From assembly GCA_900556545.1 (NCBI GenBank), contig USPE01000036.1:1-11607 (forward strand): 11,607 nt of DNA. The letters run 5' to 3'. The stretch comes from an uncultured Peptococcaceae bacterium (GTDB taxonomy: Bacteria > Bacillota > Peptococcia > Peptococcales > Peptococcaceae). Below, piece after piece: positions 1 through 7,348 of this stretch. Position numbers and translations under genes: made by a program. The notes beneath the pieces were generated by a model. It saw nothing but the letters and a program-made list of their open reading frames with translations. It was not told where the DNA came from and ran no database searches. Every line of letters starts with the position of its first letter. Position 1 is the first letter of the stretch.

Positions 1-1585
1 CTGCTGGAGATGTAAACAGCCAACGTTGTTCCGTGCAACAGAGCAGTGGTTTGCTTCTGTAGACGGGTTCCGTCAAAAAGCATTGGATGAAATTGATAAA
101 GTTAAATTCTTCCCATCCTGGGGGCATGATCGAATTTATAACATGGTTGCTGATCGTGGCGACTGGTGTATTTCCCGACAGAGAACCTGGGGTGTGCCAA
201 TCCCGATTTTCTATTGTACCGAATGTAATGAACCGATTGTCAATGATGCTACTATTGAACGGGTGCAAGAATTGATTCGGGAACATGGCTCTGATATTTG
301 GTTTGCCAAAGATGTAGAAGAATTGATTCCTGAAGGTTTGGTTTGCCCAAAATGCGGCGGAACCCATTTCCGTAAAGAAACGGATATTATGGATGTTTGG
401 TTTGACTCCGGCTCCAGTCATAAAGGGGTTCTGAAGATTCGTCCGGAACTGTCCACACCGGCTGATTTATATCTGGAAGGCAGTGACCAGCATCGCGGTT
501 GGTTCAATTCCTCTTTGCTGACTTCTGTAGCAGTTGATGGCGTTGCGCCATATAAATCGGTATTGACCCACGGTTTTCTGGTTGATGAGGAAGGCCGCAA
601 AATGAGCAAATCTCTGGGTAATGGGGTAGATCCGCTGAAGGTAATCAACGACATGGGTGCTGATATTTTGCGCTTATGGGTTGCTTCTGCCGATTATCGT
701 AATGATATTGCAGTATCTCAGGGGATTTTAAAACAGGTCAGCGAGGCATATCGCAAAATCCGCAATACGTTCCGTTATTTACTGGGCAATATCGCTGATT
801 TCAATTATAAAACAGATGCCATTGCGCTGCAGGATATGGAAGAGTTGGATCAGTGGATTATTATGAAATTGCACAAGCTGCTGGAAAAAGTGAACAAGGG
901 TTATGAAGATTGTGAATTCCATGTGGTATATCACGCAGTGCATAATTTCTGTAATGTAGACCTCAGCGCCATTTATATGGATATTGTGAAGAATCGGTTA
1001 TACTGTGATATGAGCAACAGTAAAGAACGCCGTTCCTGCCAGACAGCGTTGTATGAAATTTGTGTTTCCTTAGCGCAGATTTTGACACCGATTTTATCTT
1101 TCACAACAGAAGAAGTGTGGAAATATCTGGACAAAGAAGATAAAGAACTGAGTGTTCAGTTATCCGGTTGGCCACAGGTAAATCCAGAGGCAATCAATGA
1201 TGAATTGGAAGAAAAATGGAATAAACTGTTGGATATCCGCAGTGAAGTAACCAAAAAATTAGAGGAAAAACGGGCCAGCAAAGAGATCGGGAAAGCATTG
1301 GATGCGCAGGCCATTCTCTATGCAGAAGGGGAAACATTAAAACTGCTGCAGCAGATGGAATCTCAATTGGCAAGCATCTTTATTGTATCTCAGGTTACTG
1401 TAAAAGCTATGGATGAAGCTCCAAGCGATGCCTATATCAGTGAAGATGTCAAAGGATTGGGTGTTGTAATTGCTGCTGCTGCCGGTGCTGCCTGCGCACG
1501 CTGTTGGGTTCATTTTGAAACTCTGGACGAAAACGGTTTGTGTCCGCAGTGCGCTGCTGTAATGGCTGCCAGAACAGATAAATAA
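1..1585 (+). CDS. ileS: Isoleucyl-tRNA synthetase, C-terminal part (5' end outside window)
   Basis: Cytoplasmic class I aminoacyl-tRNA synthetase that charges tRNA-Ile. The reading frame is open from base 2, where it reads CWRCK followed by ATEQWF, the IleRS region after the editing insertion. The gene therefore starts upstream, and the TTG at base 26 is not a real start. About 527 codons are visible of a protein that is usually about 930 residues. The KMSKS catalytic loop is present (encoded near 598-615). A zinc-binding pair CTEC/CPKC lies at roughly bases 209-355. The C-terminal CARC...CPQC zinc finger typical of bacterial IleRS lies at about 1492-1554. The frame is intact to a TAA at 1583-1585. 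A hairpin terminator 45 bases further on suggests it ends its transcription unit. Identification is very secure from the motifs. Confidence 0.98.
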   Translation, partial: CWRCKQPTLFRATEQWFASVDGFRQKALDEIDKVKFFPSWGHDRIYNMVADRGDWCISRQRTWGVPIPIFYCTECNEPIVNDATIERVQELIREHGSDIWFAKDVEELIPEGLVCPKCGGTHFRKETDIMDVWFDSGSSHKGVLKIRPELSTPADLYLEGSDQHRGWFNSSLLTSVAVDGVAPYKSVLTHGFLVDEEGRKMSKSLGNGVDPLKVINDMGADILRLWVASADYRNDIAVSQGILKQVSEAYRKIRNTFRYLLGNIADFNYKTDAIALQDMEELDQWIIMKLHKLLEKVNKGYEDCEFHVVYHAVHNFCNVDLSAIYMDIVKNRLYCDMSNSKERRSCQTALYEICVSLAQILTPILSFTTEEVWKYLDKEDKELSVQLSGWPQVNPEAINDELEEKWNKLLDIRSEVTKKLEEKRASKEIGKALDAQAILYAEGETLKLLQQMESQLASIFIVSQVTVKAMDEAPSDAYISEDVKGLGVVIAAAAGAACARCWVHFETLDENGLCPQCAAVMAARTDK

Positions 1586-1629
1586 CACAGTTTTGTGATG
1601 GAATAAACGTAGGTCTATATTTATAAATA

Positions 1630-1668
1630 AACAGCAGGAGTTGCGTTAACGGCGCAGCTCCTGCTGTT
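1630..1668 (+). terminator. Hairpin terminator after ileS
   Basis: An 11-bp perfect outer stem (1630-1640 with 1658-1668) continues through a G-T wobble and three further pairs around a short TTAACGG-type loop. The downstream tract (GTTGTACGTTTACCT) is only moderately T-rich, so efficiency is uncertain. It lies between ileS and the AEC transporter gene and would separate the two units. Confidence 0.7.
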
Positions 1669-1724
1669 GTACGTTTACCTGTTGTATGTACAGTATGATT
1701 ACATGTGGAGAGGAGTCAATTGAT

Positions 1725-2666
1725 TTGGAATCTATTTTGTTATCCTTTCAGGTAATGCTGCCGGTTTTTCTCACTATCTTACTAGGTGCTTTTTTACAAA
1801 AAATTGGACTGATGCCTAAGCGTATGATTGGTGATTTAAATCGACTGTGCTTCAAATGTTTTTTACCGGTGATGCTGTTTAATAATGTGCGGGCTACCGA
1901 TTTTCGGCAATATTTTGAATGGCATCTGATCAGTTATGCCATAGTGTCTGTGTTACTGTTATTTGCAGTTTTATTGTGGATTATTCCGCGGACGGTGCAG
2001 CAGCCTGAGCAGCAGAGTGTGATGATTCAAGGTATTTACCGCAGTAACTATGTGATATTGGGAATTCCTATTGTCAGCAATATCTATCAGGGAGAATCCG
2101 TTGCCACCATTACCATGCTGGTTGCCATTATTGTGCCGTTGTTTAATTTGCTGGCGGTGTATTTATTTGAACGGTTTAATGGTGAAAATAACCATGACCC
2201 GATGAAAATGCTTGGCAGTATTGCACGAAATCCTTTGATTATTGCAACAGTGCTGGGTATGCTTTATACTTTATTTGGCATACAGTTTCCCACCTTTTTG
2301 GATGCAACGTTATCTGATTTAGCCGGCATTACCATTCCGCTGGCGTTGTTGATTTGGGGTGCCGATTTAGACTTAAATCTGGAAACTACCAGTGTGAAAC
2401 TGCTAGTTACAGCTGTGATTGGCAAAGTGCTGATTGTGCCGCTGTTATTTTTGCCCCCCGCGATTGCATTGGGTTTTCGCGGTCAGGCATTGGCATCGTT
2501 GCTGGCTATGTATGCTTCACCTGCGGCGGTGTCCGGCTATATTATGGCGCAAAATGAAAATGCCGACCATCATTTGGCTGGGCAAATCGTGGTGATTACC
2601 TCTATCCTGTCCTGTTTCACGTTGTTTATTTTTATTGCATTGCTGCGGCAGTTTGCATTTATTTGA
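1725..2666 (+). CDS. AEC (auxin efflux carrier) family transporter
   Basis: Integral membrane transporter of the AEC/malate permease family; the substrate cannot be read from the sequence. The protein is strongly hydrophobic, with about ten predicted helices in two five-helix halves. Family-typical stretches are LPVFLTILLGAFLQKIGL near the N-terminus, a CFLPVMLFNN segment closing helix 2, YRSNYVILGIPIV in the middle, and a hydrophobic C-terminus ending in LLRQFAFI. I prefer the TTG at 1725: GGAGAGGAG at 1707-1715 sits 9 bases upstream, and the 313-residue product MESILLSFQVML begins directly at helix 1, as AEC proteins do. The ATG at 1686 would add 13 polar residues and has no ribosome binding site. 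It stands alone between the ileS terminator and the DUF1540 gene. Family call is firm, substrate unknown. Confidence 0.9.
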   Translation: MESILLSFQVMLPVFLTILLGAFLQKIGLMPKRMIGDLNRLCFKCFLPVMLFNNVRATDFRQYFEWHLISYAIVSVLLLFAVLLWIIPRTVQQPEQQSVMIQGIYRSNYVILGIPIVSNIYQGESVATITMLVAIIVPLFNLLAVYLFERFNGENNHDPMKMLGSIARNPLIIATVLGMLYTLFGIQFPTFLDATLSDLAGITIPLALLIWGADLDLNLETTSVKLLVTAVIGKVLIVPLLFLPPAIALGFRGQALASLLAMYASPAAVSGYIMAQNENADHHLAGQIVVITSILSCFTLFIFIALLRQFAFI

Positions 2667-2706
2667 GCCAATATGCAGACAGAAAAAAGCTTGCCAGTAT
2701 AAAATT

Positions 2707-2734
2707 TTGAAAAAAATAAGTATAATCGTATAAA
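2707..2734 (+). promoter_or_regulatory. Probable sigma-A promoter of the DUF1540 gene
   Basis: TTGAAA at 2707-2712 and TATAAA at 2729-2734 are separated by 16 bases. An extra TATAAT at 2721-2726 lacks a properly spaced -35. The predicted start of transcription lies about 60 bases before the ATG at 2800. Confidence 0.5.
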
Positions 2735-2799
2735 AGAAGATGATGCTGTCCATACTATCGGATGTACCACTAATTTATTTCATTCAGGAGGTAAGTATT

Positions 2800-2964
2800 A
2801 TGAACGGACAGATTAATCAGAGTATCAAATGTACTGTACAGCAGTGCAGACATCACGCAGCAGGTCAGAACTATTGTTCTTTGCGTGAAATTCAGATCGG
2901 CACCCACGAAGCAAATCCTACACAGGATCAGTGTACCGACTGCCAGTCTTTCACCCTGAAATAA
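2800..2964 (+). CDS. DUF1540 domain-containing small cysteine-rich protein
   Basis: A 54-residue protein beginning at the ATG at 2800, placed 8 bases after a perfect AGGAGG (2786-2791). The longer in-frame start at 2740 has no such signal and would overlap the promoter. The sequence carries C11, C16, C26, C45 and C48 in the DUF1540 pattern (IKCTVQQC, then NYCSLREIQIGTH, then CTDCQSF), with histidines at 18, 19 and 36. The layout suggests a small metal-binding (probably zinc) domain, but the family has no established function that I know of. It is a single-gene unit with its own promoter and a strong terminator. There is no signal peptide, so it is probably cytoplasmic. Family assignment is confident; role unknown. 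Confidence 0.85.
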   Translation: MNGQINQSIKCTVQQCRHHAAGQNYCSLREIQIGTHEANPTQDQCTDCQSFTLK

Positions 2965-2987
2965 GCGATAAAGAATAACCGATTAGC

Positions 2988-3025
2988 AAAAGCTGTTTCG
3001 CAAACAAAAGGCGAAGCAGCTTTTT
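2988..3025 (+). terminator. Rho-independent terminator after the DUF1540 gene
   Basis: A 14-bp stem (AAAAGCTGTTTCGC at 2988-3001 with GCGAAGCAGCTTTT at 3011-3024, one G-T wobble) has a 9-base loop and a T-run at its 3' side. It begins 23 bases after the stop codon. Confidence 0.85.
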
Positions 3026-3157
3026 GCGTTGGATAAAATGCTATTTTCATTATATAAGTTTTTTCTTTTTCACAAGTATGGATGCGAAAAGTTGGTTTAC
3101 CTCTGAACTGTAGGTAGATTTACAAATATCTTGTCGGCAGAAATAAATTTTCATGCT

Positions 3158-3183
3158 AAAATGTTAAGACCTCTTGACATTTT
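3158..3183 (+). promoter_or_regulatory. Operator-like dyad 1, overlapping the -35
   Basis: AAAATGTTAAGA (3158-3169), a 2-base spacer CC, then TCTTGACATTTT (3172-3183), whose reverse complement is AAAATGTCAAGA. The arms match at 11 of 12 positions, and a flanking T/A pair extends the symmetry. The right arm contains the whole TTGACA. The likely ligand is the HTH protein encoded at 3595-3789, an inference from proximity and geometry. Confidence 0.75.
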
Positions 3184-3201
3184 ACTGCTGTATGTTATAA
3201 T
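3174..3201 (+). promoter_or_regulatory. Consensus promoter of the membrane protein/XRE regulator operon
   Basis: Perfect TTGACA (3174-3179) and perfect TATAAT (3196-3201) are separated by 16 bases. The -35 lies inside the first operator dyad, and the second dyad begins 2 bases after the -10. Unrepressed, this should be a strong promoter. The stretch 3026-3157 before it is AT-rich and holds no gene that I can support. Confidence 0.85.
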
Positions 3202-3202
3202 C

Positions 3203-3228
3203 AAAATGTAAAGAAGTTTTAACATTTT
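3203..3228 (+). promoter_or_regulatory. Operator-like dyad 2, just after the -10
   Basis: AAAATGTAAAGA (3203-3214), spacer AG, then TTTTAACATTTT (3217-3228), whose reverse complement is AAAATGTTAAAA. The box sequence and 12-2-12 geometry match dyad 1; the centres are 45 bp apart. The outer symmetry continues perfectly into the -10 (14 bp, 3196-3209 with 3222-3235). Occupancy would cover the transcription start. Confidence 0.75.
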
Positions 3229-3258
3229 GATTATATACTAGATTGGGGAGGAAGTATT

Positions 3259-3588
3259 ATGAAACAATTAGATGAAATGGACAGAAACATTCAATTGCGT
3301 TCAATGGAACGAGGATACAAAGTAGCTATGCTATCCCTATGCGCATGGACCTTATTCAACAGCTATCAAACGCTTGCCAATGAAACAAAGTATGAGCCAT
3401 TGCCCTGCTTGATTTTATGTTTGGCAGTGTGTGTACAATCGTTCTCGCAAATTGCACTGAAACAAAAAATGGTAGCCGGGGATGAAGAATATAAGGAGCC
3501 AAATAAACTGGCGCAAACGGTCATTGCTGCTGTTGTAATTGTTGCGGTTACGTTATCAATTGGTACTTACTTTGTTTTGAAAGCGTAA
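3259..3588 (+). CDS. Three-helix membrane protein paired with an XRE regulator (CylR1-like arrangement)
   Basis: A 109-residue protein starting at the ATG at 3259, 7 bases after GGGGAGG (3245-3251). The N-terminus (about residues 1-20) is polar and probably cytoplasmic. Hydrophobic segments lie at about 20-40, 48-67 and 84-107, giving three likely membrane helices. A charged loop (KQKMVAGDEEYKEPNK) separates the second and third. I do not recognise a named domain. It is the first gene of a two-gene operon; the HTH gene begins 6 bases after its stop. In the known pair CylR1/CylR2 of Enterococcus faecalis, a small membrane protein is co-transcribed with a 66-residue DNA-binding repressor. By analogy this protein may sense a membrane or extracellular signal and tune the regulator. 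That role is inferred from context only. Confidence 0.8.
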   Translation: MKQLDEMDRNIQLRSMERGYKVAMLSLCAWTLFNSYQTLANETKYEPLPCLILCLAVCVQSFSQIALKQKMVAGDEEYKEPNKLAQTVIAAVVIVAVTLSIGTYFVLKA

Positions 3589-3594
3589 TGCCAT

Positions 3595-3789
3595 ATGAAA
3601 AATATAGTAAAGCAGCTCAGAAAAGAAGCCGGACTGCGGCAAGAAGATATGGCCAAGCAATTAGGAGTGAGCCGACAGACCATTATTGCCATTGAAAATG
3701 ATAAATACAATCCTACGCTTGAACTTGCAATGAAAATTGCCAAATTACTAAATCTTCATGTAGATGAGATATTCTTTTTAGAAGATTAA
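3595..3789 (+). CDS. Minimal XRE/Cro-family HTH transcriptional regulator (CylR2-like)
   Basis: A 64-residue protein made almost entirely of one HTH_3 domain (residues 3-58). The helix-turn-helix is LRQEDMAKQLGVSRQTIIAIEN, cut by the turn at GVS, and the recognition helix carries SRQT. The C-terminal strand region HVDEIFFLED is typical of the tiny dimeric regulators of the CylR2/YgzD type, which have no ligand domain. The start ATG at 3595 has no convincing ribosome binding site and lies 6 bases after the previous stop, so translation is probably coupled to the membrane protein gene. The likely target is the pair of dyads at 3158-3228, implying autoregulation. Family certain; target inferred. 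Confidence 0.92.
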   Translation: MKNIVKQLRKEAGLRQEDMAKQLGVSRQTIIAIENDKYNPTLELAMKIAKLLNLHVDEIFFLED

Positions 3790-3821
3790 AAGCATATAGA
3801 AATAAAGCAGTAAGCAGCAAA

Positions 3822-3845
3822 CGGCCATATCCAAAGATATGACCG
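3822..3845. terminator. Hairpin between convergent genes, possible terminator
   Basis: CGGCCATATC (3822-3831) pairs with GATATGACCG (3836-3845) around a CAAA loop, with one G-T wobble. It lies between the convergent regulator gene and the 159-residue gene. Neither side has a strong T-run. A second small stem, AAGCAT/ATGCTT (3855-3860 with 3864-3869), followed by CTTCTT, could serve the plus-strand operon and overlaps the end of the opposite gene. Moderate support only. Confidence 0.4.
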
Positions 3846-3861
3846 CAGAATAAAAAGCATG

Positions 3862-4341
3862 TTATGCTTCTTCTATCAGATAACACAGCGGATCGGTATA
3901 GCAAATTTCAAGAATACATTCCTGCACACTTGTTCCTGCAGAAAGGAAACCGCTAAGCTTTAATTGGTGATAACCGTAAGTTTCATCTATCACGTGCATG
4001 CTTATGTGTGCAGCAGTGGTGATGAACTCTTGCAGAGGCAGCTTTTTTCCTTGAAAATGACCATAATTGCCGCAGAGAACATCGGTATAGTCCAACAGGT
4101 ACATATGGCAGAAATCCCACTGGATTCCGCTGATGCGGATGTTTCCCTGCACCTGCTCATAGGGCGGCGTTGTTTCAATATAGCCGTAATCAAATAATAA
4201 GGTCAGAGTATTGCCTTCAGTCTGCATACCGATGATATGTGCATCATGCAGGCTGTACGGCGGAGCTGAAAAAGGAGCTTGTATGACATGTTTGATGGTG
4301 TTCACGTCCTTTCTGTAGTGATATGGATTCCAGTATAGCAT
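3862..4341 (-). CDS. Hypothetical protein, 159 residues, function unknown
   Basis: I do not recognise this protein. It starts at the ATG whose first base is 4341; an AAAAGG lies 10 bases upstream on the minus strand, a fair ribosome binding site. There is no signal peptide or membrane helix. The composition (alternating hydrophobic and polar stretches such as NTLTLLFDYGYIET and GNIRISGIQWDFCHMYLLDY) suggests a soluble, mainly beta-sheet domain. The LHDAHI...LTLLFDYGY portion resembles small uncharacterised Firmicutes proteins that carry an LHD motif near the N-terminus, but this is from memory. It is convergent with the HTH regulator gene and is separated from dinG upstream by a strong terminator, so it probably has its own promoter within 4342-4400, which I could not place convincingly. 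The clean frame, fair start signal and gene-like composition make it a real gene. Confidence 0.7.
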   Translation of the reverse strand: MLYWNPYHYRKDVNTIKHVIQAPFSAPPYSLHDAHIIGMQTEGNTLTLLFDYGYIETTPPYEQVQGNIRISGIQWDFCHMYLLDYTDVLCGNYGHFQGKKLPLQEFITTAAHISMHVIDETYGYHQLKLSGFLSAGTSVQECILEICYTDPLCYLIEEA

Positions 4342-4400
4342 AGAGTTGTTACCTTTTCTACTTCATTGCAGGTTTGCTTGGTACAAGATGAGGCAGAAAT

Positions 4401-4446
4401 AAAATAGGCATCTTCCAGTCTGTTTAAGTCGGAAGATGCCTATTTT
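4401..4446 (-). terminator. Strong hairpin terminator of the ahcY-dinG operon
   Basis: A perfect 16-bp stem (4401-4416 with 4431-4446; core AGGCATCTTCC) has a 14-base loop. On the minus strand the stem ends in TATTTT followed by ATTTCT, so it fits termination of dinG, whose stop lies 118 bases before it. It is nearly symmetric (A-rich left flank, T-rich right flank) and may work in both directions. I see no gene in 4447-4564. Confidence 0.8.
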
Positions 4447-4564
4447 GTGTTTTAATCGTACAATTTAGATGATAACCCGATGTTATGTTAAGAGATCAGC
4501 AATCAATGATTTATTCCCTATACTATCAGGAATTCTATCGTATGGCATATGGCGGTGATGTTGA

Positions 4565-7330
4565 TCATTTTCCCTTAGCTTTTTGTTGCATCCAGTTGTG
4601 CAGTGTACTGCAAACTTCGTCTAAGGGCTTACGGATAATGGGCTGTTTGGGCAGGGAGTTGATAAACTCTTTGCCGTAGCCTTTACTGAGCAGCCGTTTA
4701 TCCAAGATAATAATAGAGCCCCAGTCGTCAGCAGAACGGATTAAACGGCCGCAGCCCTGTCGAAATTTGAGTACTGCCTGCGGCAGACTGTAGGCAGAAA
4801 AGCTGTTTTTGCCCTGGGCTTGAATATATTCCATCTTGGCGCTGGTGATGGGCTTGGTGGGCGGCTGAAAGGGCAGCTTGGTGATAATCAGGGTGGTTAA
4901 TCCGGTCCCTTTTACATCTACGCCTTCCCAGAAGCTGTTAGCGCCCAGCACGATGGTGTTTTCGGTTTTGTTCAAACTTTGCAGAATACTGGTGCGGTTG
5001 CCGTCTTGTCCGTGGGCCAGAATATTATAATCCTGCAGGTTGGGATTACGCTTCAAGGCGAAATAGGTTTTATTCAGCATGGCATAAGAGGTGAACAGCA
5101 CCAGTACACCGCCGGTGACCGATTGGATAATGCTTTCTAAACTGCTGATGAGCATGGCAGAATAGGTTTCCTCACTGACCTGCGAATAATCGGCAATATC
5201 AGTAGGAATGGCAATGCAGGATTGCTTTGCATAGTTAAAGGGTGACGGTGTAATATAGGAGAGATATTCTTCCTCTTCCAACAAATACAGCTGCGCCGTA
5301 TATTTCAGCTGATTGGCAATGGCCAGTGTTGCCGAAGTGAGAATTACACTCTTATTGCTGTCAAATAACCGTTCCTTCAGCAGCGGCATCACATCGATAG
5401 GCGCTACCGATAAGCACAAATTAGAACCCCAGCTGCTGCGGGTATATTCAATCCAATAAATATCATTTTGGCGTTTTTCCTGCAAAAAGGTATCCAGAAA
5501 TTTTTGTTGTTCGCCAAACCAGCTTTGGTTGAAGACCAGTTCCTTAGCCAATAAATCCAGATCTTCAAACATATCTATCCGGTTGCGGATATGGGAAAGC
5601 CGATTATAAATGGTAGCTATCAGGTCCCGAATTCGCTCCAATATAGGTGTCAGTTCCAGCCACCAGTTGGCTTTTCGTTCCTTTGCGGTGATACGCCACT
5701 CGTTATTGTGCGCCAGCTGTTTTACAGTAAAGATATAGTCAATGGCTGTGCGGATATGGGTTTCTAAATCTGTCACATCACTTTTTAGTTCACGCTGCGC
5801 CAGTAAAAGATCTTCATAAGACTGGCTTTCCTCATGTAAGTCTTTCACTTTAGAAATAATCCGCGATACCACGCTGCTGTTGCGCAGCAGATGCTGGCTG
5901 GTTTTGTGCAGAAATTCCAAATCTACCGTATCGGTGAATTGTCGGGTTGCTTCCTCTTCCAGATTATGTGCCTCATCAATAATAACATGCTCGTAGGCGG
6001 GTAAAATCTGATTCTCCAGCTTTAGATTTTGCAGCAGCAGGGCATGATTGGTAATAATAAGCATACTGTTTTCGCATTCCTTGCGGTTATTCATGTAAAA
6101 GCAGCTGCGGAACATGCCGCACTGGTTGCCCAGGCAGGTTTCGGTCTGACTGGCAATGCTGGCCCAAAATTGATGCTCCAGCTTGTTCAGATTGAGCGTT
6201 TCTTTGTCGCCCTGCTCAGTGGTGGTGAGCCAGTAGACCAATTGGGCAATAAAGATTTTTTCCATCCAGCTGACAGTGGAGGCCTGTTTTAGATATTGCT
6301 CAAAACGGCGCATACAGATATAGTTACTGCGCCCTTTGCTCAAAGCCACAGGAAAATCAAAATCCAGACAATTCTTCAAAAATGGAATATCTTTGTGATA
6401 CAGCTGTTCCTGCAGAGCAATGGTATTGGTAGATACCAGCACACGGCACTGGTTTTCATAAGCCCAGAGCAGCGCTGGCAGCAAATAGGCAAAGGATTTG
6501 CCTGTGCCGGTACCGGCTTCGATAATACCGTGGCTTTCATTCAAAAAAGCATTGGAGATGACCTTCTGCATCTCCAGCTGCTGTGGTCGGTGCTGATAAG
6601 ATGGATTGACCTGCGCCATCAGTCCATCCGGTTCAAAAAACTTTTTGGTTTGTGAAAAATCCAGCAGTGGACGCTTACTATAGGTGCGGGCAGGCGTCTG
6701 ACTGTTATGATATACCTTGCCAATCTGAGCATGCGCTACAATATCCGTTTGAATCTGTTGCAGCAATGTAGTCAGGCCGCAGTCTTCCTCTTTAAAAATA
6801 TTGACAATTTTCTGCATGGTAAACGGGTCCAGCCGGCAAGCCTGCTGCGTCAGCTGCAAAAGCACCTGGGCGGTTACATGGGCATCCTGCAGGGCTCGGT
6901 GAAAGCCCTGCCCGTGAATATCCAGCGCGCCGGCGATGCTGATGAGCTTGTAGCTGGTTAACGTGGGCAGAAAAATTTTGGCAACATCATGAGTATCGAT
7001 CCAGGGATTGGATAGTACACGCCCCAGATGCTGCTCCAGCATACCACGGTCAAAGCTGACATTGTGCGCCACCAGCGTAAAATCGCCGATAAAATCCAAA
7101 ATAGCCTGCTCTGCCTGGGGCCAATGGGGCTGATCCGCTACCATATCATTATCAATACCGGTAAGTTGGGTGATGGTTTCCGGTATGGGATTATAAGGCT
7201 GAATCAGTTGACTGTACTGATCGGCAACCTGTCCGTTGATCACTTTCACCATACCGATTTCTATAATTTCTGCTGATTGATCCAGACCGGTGGTTTCCGT
7301 ATCCAGACAAACAAAGGATAAATTCAGCAA
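4565..7330 (-). CDS. dinG: DnaQ-type exonuclease/DinG-family helicase with Fe-S cysteines
   Basis: A 921-residue fusion involved in DNA repair or removal of unusual nucleic acid structures. The N-terminal exonuclease (about residues 5-165) has all three Exo motifs: D10-T-E12 (LDTETTG), AHNVSFD (88-94), and H144-x4-D149. The superfamily 2 helicase part has Walker A EAGTGTGKS (271-279), the DEAH box (452-455), and a C-terminal GANSFWEGVD and QGCGRLIR motif VI. Cysteines 339, 399, 404 and 410 have the C-x4-C-x5-C spacing of the E. coli DinG iron-sulfur cluster. Staphylococcal-type exonuclease-DinG proteins are, as I recall, reported to lack this cluster. The start is TTG at 7330-7328, 7 bases after GGAGG, a signal lying directly beyond the ahcY stop 18 bases upstream. 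No key residue is missing, so both activities may be functional. Confidence 0.95.
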   Translation of the reverse strand: MLNLSFVCLDTETTGLDQSAEIIEIGMVKVINGQVADQYSQLIQPYNPIPETITQLTGIDNDMVADQPHWPQAEQAILDFIGDFTLVAHNVSFDRGMLEQHLGRVLSNPWIDTHDVAKIFLPTLTSYKLISIAGALDIHGQGFHRALQDAHVTAQVLLQLTQQACRLDPFTMQKIVNIFKEEDCGLTTLLQQIQTDIVAHAQIGKVYHNSQTPARTYSKRPLLDFSQTKKFFEPDGLMAQVNPSYQHRPQQLEMQKVISNAFLNESHGIIEAGTGTGKSFAYLLPALLWAYENQCRVLVSTNTIALQEQLYHKDIPFLKNCLDFDFPVALSKGRSNYICMRRFEQYLKQASTVSWMEKIFIAQLVYWLTTTEQGDKETLNLNKLEHQFWASIASQTETCLGNQCGMFRSCFYMNNRKECENSMLIITNHALLLQNLKLENQILPAYEHVIIDEAHNLEEEATRQFTDTVDLEFLHKTSQHLLRNSSVVSRIISKVKDLHEESQSYEDLLLAQRELKSDVTDLETHIRTAIDYIFTVKQLAHNNEWRITAKERKANWWLELTPILERIRDLIATIYNRLSHIRNRIDMFEDLDLLAKELVFNQSWFGEQQKFLDTFLQEKRQNDIYWIEYTRSSWGSNLCLSVAPIDVMPLLKERLFDSNKSVILTSATLAIANQLKYTAQLYLLEEEEYLSYITPSPFNYAKQSCIAIPTDIADYSQVSEETYSAMLISSLESIIQSVTGGVLVLFTSYAMLNKTYFALKRNPNLQDYNILAHGQDGNRTSILQSLNKTENTIVLGANSFWEGVDVKGTGLTTLIITKLPFQPPTKPITSAKMEYIQAQGKNSFSAYSLPQAVLKFRQGCGRLIRSADDWGSIIILDKRLLSKGYGKEFINSLPKQPIIRKPLDEVCSTLHNWMQQKAKGK

Positions 7331-7348
7331 AGGAGTTCCCTCCAGTTC

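Noticed and set aside
26..28. TTG as start of the first gene
   Set aside because: The frame is open to the window edge and encodes conserved IleRS residues (CWRCK) before this codon.
4487..4495. ATGTTAAGA resembling half of the operator box
   Set aside because: Only nine positions match, there is no partner half-site, and it is not near a promoter, so chance is likely in AT-rich DNA.
4485..4679. 64-codon plus-strand frame across the dinG end
   Set aside because: Half of it is antisense to dinG, it has no ribosome binding site, and its sequence shows no protein-like features.
6029..6655. Plus-strand frames of 87 and 119 codons opposite dinG
   Set aside because: Antisense shadows of a conserved helicase gene, with low-quality composition and no start signals.
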